Assembly: GCA_905221605.1 (NCBI GenBank)
Contig: CAJNDS010002646.1
Location: 330,001-394,000 of the forward strand
Reading direction: 5' to 3'
DNA from: Symbiodinium natans
Lineage: Eukaryota; Sar; Dinophyceae; Suessiales; Symbiodiniaceae
Length of the DNA stretch: 64,000 nucleotides
Shown here: in pieces, positions 32,894 to 42,565 of the stretch
Numbering within the stretch: position 1 is the first letter of the stretch
How the letters are laid out: each line of letters begins with the position of its first letter
Program-made: the position numbers and the translations under genes
The notes under the pieces: model-generated
What the model was told of the DNA's origin: nothing
The model's input: the letters and a program-made list of their open reading frames with translations, nothing else
Databases searched by the model: none

Positions 32894-34051
32894 CTCTCTG
32901 CTTCTCAAGGGACTAAGGGAGGGACTCTTAGAAGGGCAATTAGGGTTTAGGGTTTAGGGTTTAGGGTTTAGGGTTTAGGTTTTGGGTTTAGGGTTCTTTG
33001 GGGGTTTATGTAGGGGGTGGGCTTGTGCAGGTCGGGCCGCGCGCCTGGGTGCTTTCAGCACCAGCGTGCCCACTCATTGAGACACCCTAAACCCTAAACT
33101 TCCCTAAACCCCGAAACCCTAACCACACAGAGCAATACCGACTATTTCGTGGCGACCATGAGCACCTCTCTTTCAGGAAGAAGACCCATCTTACGGTGCC
33201 GCTGGAGGCTCAGAGGGTTTGGGGTTTGGGGTTTAGGGTTTAGGGTGAAGTATGTCTGCTACGCCAGCTTGTGTGGGAGCAAACGAACAAGCAGCATCCA
33301 CAAGCTCAGAATCATGCCAAGAACGTGGGCAGCAGTGATGTTACCGGCGTAGTTCTCTAACTTGGGGGTCCCTACGATTGGGGTCCGTACTTTAAGGCCG
33401 CCGTGCTGTGCAGGGGGGGGGGGGGGGCCAAAAAGGGATGCCAACTTACAGAACTGCCGTCGTGGCAACAACAAAAAATCTCAGAGAAAAAGCTGGCAGC
33501 TCAAGGGGCTCTGGCTTGGACCCCTGAGGCAATAATCTTGGGTTTGGGGACCCTTTTGAAAGGTCTTTACAAAAAACATATCAGGGCCATATTAGGAGTA
33601 TGTTCAGGGAAACTCTAAGCATAACTCACCATACCGCTTAACCTATGAAAGTATAATATAAAGGGAGTCTAATTGGGAGGATTTTACCATATCCCTTAAT
33701 TTCTTTTAAGGGGTATCCCCTAGGGGTATGTTGAATATTTCTTAGAGAAACCTCTACCGGCAGAACCACAGGGGTACAAGTCCTAATCCCGTGAGCAGTT
33801 GGTGTTCGGGGTCAACCTGAAGCCGGTCAGCTTTTCCTGTTGGGCTGCAGCTCCCTGTGTTTTCCTACATTGAATTTCTTGGGCAGGGTGGGAGGGGGAG
33901 TCAAGTACCGCAAAACCCCTCAAACCCTAAACCCAACCTCCAGCTTCAACCCTAAACCCTAAACCCTAAACACTAAACCCTAAACCCTAAACCCTAAACC
34001 CTAAACCCTAAACCCTGCGAAGCCCCAGCCCTCCCCTGGCGCTTTGCGCAC

Positions 34052-34121
34052 AAGCGGCAGTGGCCGTGTTGCCGTCGCGCAGGGCAAGAGCTGTCTCCGT
34101 GAACTCCGCGAAGCTCAGGCT
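34052..34121 (-). CDS. channel post-EF-hand exon
   Basis: Minus strand after GGCTCAG reads SLSFAEFTETALALRDGNTA. The LSFxEFxExxLxLRxGNTAT pattern is typical of the segment after the second, degenerate EF-hand in dinoflagellate EF-hand channels. Donor probably GCTT|GTGCGC. The preceding exon ends in phase 0 or has an intervening short exon at about 35.15 kb. Confidence 0.6.
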
Positions 34122-34137
34122 CTGAGCCCTGTTTGGG

Positions 34138-34390
34138 TTGAGGGTTTAGGGTTTAGGGTTTAGGGTTTAGGGTTTAGGGTTTAGGGTTTAGGGTTTAGGG
34201 TTTAGGGATTAGGGTTTAGGGCCTTTAGGGTTTAGGGCCTTTAGGGTTTAGGGCCTTTAGGGTTTAGGGCCTTTAGGGTTTAGGGCCTTTAGGGTTTAGG
34301 GCCTTTAGGGTTTAGGGCATTTAGGGTTTAGGGCTTTTAGGGTTTAGGGCCTTTAGGGTTTAGGCTTTAGGGTTTAGGGTTTAGGGCTGT
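34138..34390 (+). repeat. TTTAGGG array with 16-bp higher-order repeat
   Basis: Ten simple heptamers, then about nine copies of the 16-mer CCTTTAGGGTTTAGGG (34222-34370), then simple repeat again. One unit has CATT and one CTTT in place of CCTT. Confidence 0.9.
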
Positions 34391-35144
34391 TGAACTATTG
34401 GGTACTTTGTTGGATTCCCTTTTGGGTGTCTTTTTGTTTTGTAAGGTGCTGTACTACAAAGGGAGCTGAAAAGGGAAGCCAAGCATTGCGGATTATCCTG
34501 GGTTCTCATGGGCTAGCCTGAGCTATCATAGGCTACCATAGGCTACCATGGGCCCTCAGTTCCCTAAACCCTAAACCCTAAACCCTAAACCCTAAACCCT
34601 AAACCCCGAACCCTGAACCCTGAACCATAAACCCTAAACCCTCAAGAGGTTGAGAGCCGGGGTTTGGGTTTGGAGTCCAACTTGGTGGCGGCTAAGAGGG
34701 GGACAGGGTTTAGAGTTTAGGGTTCAGGGGTTTCTAGGGGATACTAAGTGGACTTACTAAGGCAAAAGATCTTCCAGGTGCAGGTATATGGTATACTTAG
34801 GAGTTTAGTATAAGGCTTATTTTAGGGTCTTTTCATAGCTCGAAGGGTGCGAAGTGTTGGAGGCTTATCCCTGAACCCTGAACACCAGGGTTTCGAGGGT
34901 CGGCTCAAGGATGGCACCCATGAACAAACCCTAACGCCCTAAAAGCCTAAAGCCCTAAAAAGCCTAAAGCCCTAAAAGCCTTCCACCCTCAAACCCTAAA
35001 CCTAAAAGCCTAAAAAGCCCTAAAAGCCTAACACCCCAAAACCCTAAACCCCTAAACCCCCAAACCCTAAACCCTGAAGCCTTAAACCCTAAACTCGAAA
35101 ACCTAAACCCCTAAACGGCCCTAAGGCCCTAAACATCTGAGGCC

Positions 35145-35199
35145 CCGTCTGACCGAAAATCAGCTCCGGCGCTTCAATGATGGCCTGGGCGTCGATGCT
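35145..35199 (-). CDS. candidate channel exon between EF-hand halves
   Basis: Minus strand reads IDAQAIIEAPELIFGQTG; an internal acceptor GACGCCCAG at 35185 would start it at AIIEAPELIF in phase 0. In related channels the stretch after ELGVD is a hydrophobic xxLADFIF helix, and PELIF fits that place. The donor is uncertain. Confidence 0.4.
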
Positions 35200-35274
35200 T
35201 AGGGGGGTTTAGGGTTGGGGGTTTAGGGGTTTTAGAGTTTAGGGATTAAGGGTTTCGGGCTATATAACCTCAAT

Positions 35275-35435
35275 CTTAGGGTAGTCTCATGGTCCCTTAG
35301 CATGGGCCCTTGACAGGGGACCCCTTTTTACCCCCGTATAAACCCTAGAAAACCCAAGGGCCCAGACTTCAGAATCCGTTAAAGAAGGTAAGGGACCATA
35401 TTAAGGGACAATGCAACTACCCTTAGACCCAAAAT
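35275..35435. mobile_element. MITE-like element, ATGGTCCCTTA family
   Basis: Starts TCATGGTCCCTTAGCATGGG and ends with AAGGTAAGGGACCATATTAAG, giving inverted ends ATGGTCCCTTA/TAAGGGACCAT. Core has GGGGACCCC and TATAAACCCTA. Related copies: 29755-29880, 31265-31410, 35570-35660 (partial) and 58150-58275. Confidence 0.65.
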
Positions 35436-36206
35436 ACTCCTAAACGCCTGGAAAACTCCTTAAGCCCGCAAACTCTTCAAAAGTTCCCAAAGCCCGAAAG
35501 CCCCGTACACAAATCCTGAACCCGAGACCCTCACACCTAGCCTATAAGCCCCTTAGAACCATCAACATCTAAGGTGAAGTATGGTCCCCTAATTTGCAGA
35601 GGGTATATAAGGGGCACATAAGAGGCCTCTAAGGGCCCATAGTAAGGGACCATGTAACTACCCTAAGACAACAGCGATATGTTTGACCATCCGTTGGGTT
35701 CTTCATGAAAGAAGATACAACACAACTTCTAGGGGAACAAGACCTAGTTCATGGTTGGAGAGTATTAACAAAAGTTGAGATTTCCATTTCCCTATTGAGT
35801 TCAAGTACCCCATAAACATGCAAGCAAGTTACCCAACTATGGCAAAGAAGGGTCGCGCCTACACCCCGCCTCCCTCCCGATATGTTCACACCTCGACCTC
35901 GGCCTTCGTTTTTTTGTTGGGGGGGGGGGGGGGTTGCCGACAATGGGGTACCCATTTCGCGAGGGTTCCTATGGCAACGGATCGAAAATTTTTGCAGGTG
36001 GTACATTCCCTATGTCGCACATGCCAAAGAAATCCACACCCTAAACCCACCCACCCCATCCCTCCCACTCCCCGCCCCCATCCCCACCCAACACCCCTCA
36101 AACCCTAAACCCCACCCCAAACCCCAAACCCTAAACCCCAAACCCTAAGCCCCAAACCCTGAACCCGCAAGCCCCCCAAAAAAGGATTACGGATGCTCCG
36201 AGCTGC

Positions 36207-36252
36207 CAGTATGTCGACTCCCAATTCACGCATCGCAAGGAGGGCATTTCTC
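36207..36252 (-). CDS. channel exon, ELGVD segment
   Basis: 46-nt exon after CCTCTGCAG, ending ATACTG|GCAGCTC (GC donor). With the split Arg codon from the previous exon it reads RNALLAMRELGVDIL. The ALxxLxELGVD pattern follows the EF-hand loop in dinoflagellate channels. Phase joins exactly to exon 36865-36923. Confidence 0.65.
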
Positions 36253-36864
36253 CTGCAGAGGGCTTTTGGATTGACGGTTTCATCAAGGTGAATGCTTTTG
36301 GCCCCCTCCCCCCCACCATTCCCCCAATCCAAAAGAAGGCACATCAAGCCTTCTTTGGGCCCTGTTTTGGACAGGCTCTCATCCGAAGGAGGTGGCAGAG
36401 GGGTTGGGGATCATGTGCCCTAAACCCTAAACCCTAGTTTTAGGGTTTGGGGTTTAGTAGGGTTTAGGGTGTGGAGGGGCTTCGGCCGCATGCCCGTCAG
36501 GGCTTTCCGGAGCCGGGTTTCGGGTTTTAGGGCAGGTCTAGGGCTTAGAGTTTGGGGTCCAGCTGCATCCTAAACCAGACCTGCCACTCTGCCTACAGCT
36601 TGGCGTACTTGTCACTAAGCTGTAGGTAAAGAGAAGCTGCAGGTAAACCCTACACAAGAGCACTAAATCCTAGCCGTCCGTGCGATCAGCAGGTCTTGCT
36701 TCATGGTTCAGGCTTTGCTGTAGGGTCAGGGACCAGATTTCCACAAACCGACACCTGCAACCTCAGCTAAACCCTAGCCCTAAACCCGAAACCCTAAACC
36801 CCAAACCCGAAACCCCAAACCCGAAACCCCAAACCCTAAACCCAAACTCCGAACCTGTACATAC

Positions 36865-36923
36865 CTCTCAAGGCGTGCGTTTTGGAACCCCCCGGTCTTG
36901 TCCATCAGCTTGCCGAACCTCAG
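36865..36923 (-). CDS. channel exon after EF-hand loop
   Basis: 59-nt exon with textbook sites: acceptor CACGCTGCAG, donor GAGAG|GTATGT. Reads LRFGKLMDKTGGFQNARLE. Together with the previous exon (ISLE at its end) it completes the exiting helix of the EF-hand. The intron upstream of it (36924-46083) carries the LINE. Confidence 0.7.
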
Positions 36924-37021
36924 CTGCAGCGTGGGGCCCCGGGTGGGGGGTGGGGCCACTGAGCTATGCCAGCGCGCCATAGGGAGCAAGCCCCTAAGTC
37001 TAAAGATAAAGCGTGCGTGCA

Positions 37022-37187
37022 CGGATAAACACCCTAAACCCTAAACCCTAACCCTAAACCCTAAACCCTAAACCCCTAAACCCCTAAACCCCTAAACCCC
37101 TAAACCCCTAAACCCCTAAACCCCTAAACCCCTAAACCCCTAAACCCCTAAACCCCTAAACCCCTAAACCCCTAAACCCCTAAACCC
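37022..37187 (-). repeat. CCCTAAA then (CCCCTAAA)n array, left flank of LINE
   Basis: Six heptamers followed by about 15 copies of the 8-mer CCCCTAAA, ending CTAAACCC directly before the retrotransposon 5' end. The same 8-mer variant resumes on the other side of the element at 45207. Confidence 0.95.
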
Positions 37188-37258
37188 AAGGCTTGGGCCC
37201 GAGACTTCCCAGGGGTAGCCTCGGAACTGGCGTCGGCGCCAGGCAAACCGATCGGGCC

Positions 37259-39898
37259 ATGGAGATGCTAAGCATATGGCCGGAGGCTATTCAGGGAGTG
37301 GCGCCCTGGGTTCCGAATCCTCCATGTAGATTTCCTGCTTGGTCGAAGCGCAAGGTGATTTACTGGCGTGCGTCGCAAAGCTTGCATCATAGTACAGGAG
37401 GTTTCGTCGTCGATCCGCAGCTTCCAGCCTTGGGACAGGGAGGTGGCACTCGCACGTGGAGGACCACGACAGAATGCATCATGGTGGAGCATGCCGAGAA
37501 CACGATCATCAAGCCAGGCCAGTTGTACGTGATCTTTGGTAGTCTCTGCCCAGAATGGAATGAAGAAGACATGCTGTGGAGATTGCAGCTGCCCAAGAAT
37601 GGTCCTGCTTCTGGTTGCATTCAAGTCCTTGGGCATCGGTTGCCAGTGAACAAGTTCAAGGTTGCAGACCTGTCTGGAGGCTACACAGGTGGATGGCATG
37701 CGGCTGTCAAACATGTGCCGGACTGTGCAGTCGCCTTTAATGTCGACCATGACTCAGATGCAATGGCAACGAATGCCATGAAGTCGTTCTCAGGATATGT
37801 TTCGGTCCTGGATTGCAAGTTCCACCCGTTGCCACCGCCAACTTCGGGGATGACTTGGCCACAGTGGTTGCAGTCCTTCAATCTTGAAGTTCCTGAAGAT
37901 CTCTGGGCCACAATCGATGGCCGACACGTTGCAAGAGACTACATCCTCTCAGATGACCCGGTCTTGCTTAGACTTCGCTTGCGCTTGCGGGGTGGAGGCA
38001 AGCCGACAACCAGATCGGATGGCCTGGTCAAGAAACTTGCAGCGCACTTGCAAGAGAAGGGAGTCCCGGGTGAAGTTGCAACTGAAAGAGCCACAAAAAT
38101 CATTGAGGTGGTCGGACACCCAGCTGTGGAAGCAGCTTATGCTTCCTTGGATCCGTGGAAGGCCCTGAAGGGAGCTGCTGGCAACCGAGTGCGAATGGTT
38201 CTGCCGCAAGAACTAAAACAAGCAAGGACAACATCCAAGCAGGTCAAAGAGGACCCGTGGATCCATGGAGACCCTTGGAGCACCTCAACTGCCTCGTCCT
38301 CATCCAAGTCCGAGACTGGAGTTACAGCGGCCTCGCCTCTGACAGTGACGCTGGTCCCAGGCCACTTCCAGGATGTGGATGGAGAATCCTTGCCGATATT
38401 GCAGCATCTCACAGCGGAGGCCAAAGGTGTTGCAATGGTGGATCAGGAGGAGATTGAGTCCATGGCGGCAGTGGAATCTTTGCTGTCAGAAGATGAGCTT
38501 GGGGCGGTCATGGTTGGCACTGTCCAGCCGGCAGTTGGATCTCTAAGTTGCCGACAGATCACGTTCCCTGCGCTCACCGAGAACAACAAAGTCCTCCTGA
38601 GGGGCTTTCTCATAGACTTTGGTAGTCGACAAGTGGTGGTGGCAGCGCCCAAGCACTCCATCAACATTCAGGTCAATGACGTGGCTATCCTTTCCGTTGA
38701 GCTGCGAAAAGAGTATGTACAGGATTGGACGCAAGCGGCCAAGAATCCTATGAAGTATGTGTGGGCAGCCATAGATGGTCTTCAAAAGGCTACAGTGGCA
38801 TCATGGAGTCGCAAGTTCTTCCAGGGTAGACGCGAATCTTCTCCTGAACATGCTACATCGTGGCATGCCTTCATCAAAATCCATGCAGCCAACTTGGAAA
38901 TTTTCCTGGCTATGTCAGGCAAGGCAGGAATCTTCTTCACACCCAAGGATGCGGACTCCGGAGCGCCGTCAGGCAACTACAGAGTGGTCTGGCTCGACCA
39001 CACCGACCTCGACAAGGCGTCAAAAACCCTTCGTTTGCATCAGGAGTTTCTTGGAGTGGTGCGAGGAAAGCAGTCATTGGGCTTGAGAACGCGAGCGGGG
39101 GACTATTCCCTTTTACGCAAAAAGCTCGACCCGAACTGGGCTCCAGATGGCATTCTCACGGACATCGTTGTTTCTAGGTGGTGGCTCGTGACGCCACTCC
39201 CTAACGAGACAGACAAGGCCTTGGTGCAGCAGATTCTTTCAAAGCTCAACTGGAAAGCTGTGCCGCTCAAGCAGGTTGCAATGTCCACGTGGTTGGTGGG
39301 TTCCGGCCCTAGTGATCCTCCGCCTACAGATACGTTCGAGTTTGCCAATCAGCCGGTGCTCATCACGGAACAGGCCCAAAAAAGGCCAACAGGGAAACAG
39401 GAGGTGGTGGTTGCTGCTTCGTCGTCTTTCCGAAAGCATTTCCAAGAGAGGGTGGCTCGAAAACTCCCGGTGCAAACAGCAGTCCCTTTCTCTGCGCAAG
39501 ACGCTACAATGGGAGGAAATGCTGTCATGCGGACGCCGACAACCAATTTCTTCTCGGACCTCAAAGAGGAGATCAATGGGAGATTGCAGGATTTGCAGTC
39601 ACAGATGCAGAGTGCGGTCAACACAGTGAACAGAAGGGTCGAGGAGGTGGAAAGCCAAGCCGCCGCCACTTCGATGGAACTTCAGTCGAACTTCCTCCAG
39701 CACGAGCACAGGCTCCAGGGCATTGAATCCTCGATGCAAAGCTTGTCCTCTACGATGGTCACCAAGCTGGACCTTCAAGAGTCTCTTCGCCAAGCGATGG
39801 AGGCACAGACAAAGGATATCCGCCTCATGCTAGCGTGCCCGAAGCGGTCCCCAGATGCATCTCCGAACCATGAATCAAAAGCTTCACGTCTGGCGTGA
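37259..39898 (+). CDS. retrotransposon ORF1 with ubiquitin-like segment
   Basis: Intact frame of 879 residues from the first ATG (37259); an upstream TTG-initiated extension is not needed. Residues about 179-246 (37793-37996) resemble ubiquitin towards their C-terminal half: VPEDLW..DGRHVARDYILS and then LRLRLRLRGG followed by Gly, compared with the ubiquitin pattern IPPDQ..DGRTLSDYNIQ..LVLRLRGG. The middle is Ser/Pro-rich and shows no CCHC knuckle that I can see. The C-terminus is a coiled coil (EINGRLQDLQSQMQSAVNTV, VEEVESQAAATSMELQ) that would trimerise or oligomerise, as ORF1 proteins of other LINEs do. Expected role is RNA binding and particle assembly; here the LRLRGG|G site may also permit cleavage by host deubiquitinases (inference). 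Confidence 0.85.
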   Translation: MEMLSIWPEAIQGVAPWVPNPPCRFPAWSKRKVIYWRASQSLHHSTGGFVVDPQLPALGQGGGTRTWRTTTECIMVEHAENTIIKPGQLYVIFGSLCPEWNEEDMLWRLQLPKNGPASGCIQVLGHRLPVNKFKVADLSGGYTGGWHAAVKHVPDCAVAFNVDHDSDAMATNAMKSFSGYVSVLDCKFHPLPPPTSGMTWPQWLQSFNLEVPEDLWATIDGRHVARDYILSDDPVLLRLRLRLRGGGKPTTRSDGLVKKLAAHLQEKGVPGEVATERATKIIEVVGHPAVEAAYASLDPWKALKGAAGNRVRMVLPQELKQARTTSKQVKEDPWIHGDPWSTSTASSSSKSETGVTAASPLTVTLVPGHFQDVDGESLPILQHLTAEAKGVAMVDQEEIESMAAVESLLSEDELGAVMVGTVQPAVGSLSCRQITFPALTENNKVLLRGFLIDFGSRQVVVAAPKHSINIQVNDVAILSVELRKEYVQDWTQAAKNPMKYVWAAIDGLQKATVASWSRKFFQGRRESSPEHATSWHAFIKIHAANLEIFLAMSGKAGIFFTPKDADSGAPSGNYRVVWLDHTDLDKASKTLRLHQEFLGVVRGKQSLGLRTRAGDYSLLRKKLDPNWAPDGILTDIVVSRWWLVTPLPNETDKALVQQILSKLNWKAVPLKQVAMSTWLVGSGPSDPPPTDTFEFANQPVLITEQAQKRPTGKQEVVVAASSSFRKHFQERVARKLPVQTAVPFSAQDATMGGNAVMRTPTTNFFSDLKEEINGRLQDLQSQMQSAVNTVNRRVEEVESQAAATSMELQSNFLQHEHRLQGIESSMQSLSSTMVTKLDLQESLRQAMEAQTKDIRLMLACPKRSPDASPNHESKASRLA

Positions 39899-39970
39899 TG
39901 TCGGCAGAAGCTAGCAGGGCCCAAGCCACTACTGCTCAAGACAGAAGTTAATGATGGTCATTTTGCCGGA

Positions 39971-41874
39971 TTGCTTTTGTATTTTGTTGCAGTGCAGAGT
40001 GGTTGTGGTCTGAAAGATTCCCAGGCAAGATCGCTTCCGATCTCCTTCGTTAATTTTAGTATTTGCACGCACCAAGATTTCAGGCATGACGAGAGAAAGA
40101 AGAGCAAACGATATTTTGGTTGCTTGAAGCCAGTCTCTTCAATCAGCTATGGGTTATATTTTCTGCGAATTCTTTGTGAGGATTTCAACTTTTTGAATGG
40201 TATATGTGTGGGCCAGGCTAGTAATCCAGGGCCTTGGACAGTCAAATTGCAGAATATAGTTTCGGCAAGCAAACATCTGGATGATGCGCTCTTTGACGCA
40301 GATTGCATTGTATGGACTGAGACGGCAGCTACAAGACTTACACAGGAACGTGTTCTACGCTATGCCCGGGCGAAGAGATGCCATGTTGCTCTGTCAGCTC
40401 CATCGCCGGCAATGAGAAAATGTGTGGACAAGGGTGGGAGAGTGGAGGCCTCAGGAGCACTGGTGTTTTCACGAAGTCCTATGCTGAACCTTTCATCCAA
40501 CTGGGAGGTGGCGGTATTTCAGACAGCACGTATTGCAGACACAGTCATTTCTGTCGGCAACATGCAGGTCAGACTTATTGCAGTGTATGGATTTCACGCT
40601 GGTATTATTGATGCTGTTCCCAAAAACGACAAATTACTGGCGCATGCTTTCGGTCAAGCCTCTCGGTTTCACATCCCCACCTTAGTCTTGGGTGACTTTA
40701 ATTGCAACTTAGCTGCGTTGCCTGCTTGGGACAAAGCTAGGACACTGGGCTTTGTTGATCTGGCTTGCAGACAGGCGTTGGGGGTTACTGATTCTCCTGA
40801 ACCAACATATCGAGGGCTAACTCGATTGGATTACATCGTAGCCAATGTGGCAGCAGCGCATGCATTCCAGAGCCTCCATGTAAATCCAAAGGGCTATTCT
40901 GACCATGCTGTACTTACAGCAACTTTCGACTGGAAGGCAGTCCCCACGAAGGTCCCAACGTGGACTATGCCGTTGGATGTGGCGCAACTCTCACATCTTC
41001 ATGAGAGCCTTAAGCAGACTCCCTGTGATGACGCAATGCAGCAGCGATTTTTGCAAGCTTTACAACAAGAAGGCATCGACCAGGCTTTCGTGTGTTTCAA
41101 CGAGGCTTTTGAGAATAAGTTGGACATGGTTTCTCAGCGAATTACATCGAACCAGCTTGACGCCCGTTTCTTTGGAAGAGGACAAGGGCATCTTCAAAAT
41201 ACGCGCGTGCAGCCGGTGACACAATCGTCAAAGGGTGATTTGGCTTCAGATCGCATTGTGTTCAGTCATCGGATTCAAGTGTTGAATTGGTGTCGGGAGC
41301 TTTTCTTTCTGGTACAACGCCAAAAAGACACTGCCAAACAAATTCTCTTGTGGACCAAAATTCTCAAAGCCCCGGGATTTGCGCCAGATTTCGCAACTTG
41401 GCTGATGGATAGTGATATATGCGTTCATGTGCCTTTGAGTGTTCCTGAAGTGGGTTTTCTGGACCTGACGCTTGCTCTCATGGAGCAAGAAGCGAGAAGG
41501 TGGGAGGCGTTAGTTACTAAACAGAAGCGCCATACACAGATGCAGACTTTCCTGGCAGACTGGAAGAAAGGCGGCAAGCTTCATGCTGCTTCAATCAAGG
41601 ACAGCAACTTCGGCACATTAGATTGTTTGCAAAAAGAAGAAAGGCTGGACATTCGGCTTTGTCGAGCACGCAAGGAAGAAGCAGCTACGTTTACAGTCAC
41701 GAATCCAGACCTTGTGCGACCTGGAGCAACTTGGGTTTTTGGTAAGGTAGAAGCTAAGGTTGTGTCAGTCCGGTCTAATAAGGTGGTGCTGAACAAGCCA
41801 GCATCTATTGAGATGACGAAGAAATCCGCTGTTCAAAAACTTGGTGTTGTGATTCAAGCTTCGTTGCTGGAAAG
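39971..41874 (+). CDS. retrotransposon ORF2 part 1: APE endonuclease
   Basis: Frame 1 of ORF2. No ATG precedes the conserved region, so initiation may be by reinitiation or a non-AUG codon after ORF1 (72-base gap). Near residue 85 is VGQASNPGPW, whose NPGP matches the core of 2A peptides. The endonuclease follows: VWTETAA (E motif), IAVYGFH, LVLGDFNCN (catalytic Asp/Asn), TRLDYIVAN and GYSDHAVL (SDH), spanning about 40250-40935. All catalytic motifs of the exonuclease/endonuclease/phosphatase fold are present. The remaining part links to the RT. The frame loses homology near 41874, where a one-base deletion is likely. Confidence 0.9.
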
Positions 41875-42565
41875 GTTCAGGACTTCTGGAATAGTTTCTG
41901 GAACGCGCAGAGACGGCCAGAGGAGAGGTGGATGCGACAGATCTCTCAGGGCATCCCACAGCAGCAGATTTTTGACGCAGAGATTTCGTTCCATGAGCTT
42001 GAATATGTCATACGCCGTCTTCCCCTTCAAAAAGCTAGAGGTATGGATGGGTGGAGCAATGTGGAACTGCGTCTGTTGCATGCGGACGAGATTGAGATGC
42101 TACGATCGCTTTTCAACCAGGCGTTGCATACAACTCAATGGCCCACAGCTCTGGCAGAGGCATCAGTTGCTCTTTTGGCGAAGGTGGAACAGCCTGTGCA
42201 CCCTAAAGATGGGCGACCAATAACAATTCTGCCTACAATTTACAGAGTATGGGCCAAGACGATGGCGCAAAAAATTTTCAAGAACATTATTGGAGCACTC
42301 CCAAAAGACCTCTTCGGAAGTGTTCCAGGCCGAAGCACAGAAGATGCCGCGTGGGAATTGCAGGCGACGATCGAAGAAGCTTTGGAAGAGGGAAGTGCGT
42401 TGGCCGCGATATCATTTGACCTCAGTAAAGCTTACAACACAATTCCCAGAGACTTGATTCGTTTATTGGCAGAACGTTGTGGTTGGCCAACAAAATTCAC
42501 GGATTTATACTTGCATGCGCTCTCTAAGCTCCGCAGATCCATGGAGGGCTCTGGGCGCCAACGTA
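41875..42565 (+). pseudogene. retrotransposon ORF2 part 2: RT fingers/palm
   Basis: Continues ORF2 in another frame from VQDFWNSFWNAQRRPEERWM. RT motifs seen in order: PLQKARGMDGWSNVEL (motif 1/2), RPITILPTIYRVWAK, and FDLSKAYNTIPRDL (motif A with the first catalytic Asp). The frame breaks again at about 42560-42575 in SMEGSGRQRT, before motif B. Marked broken because both junctions need a frameshift. Confidence 0.85.
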
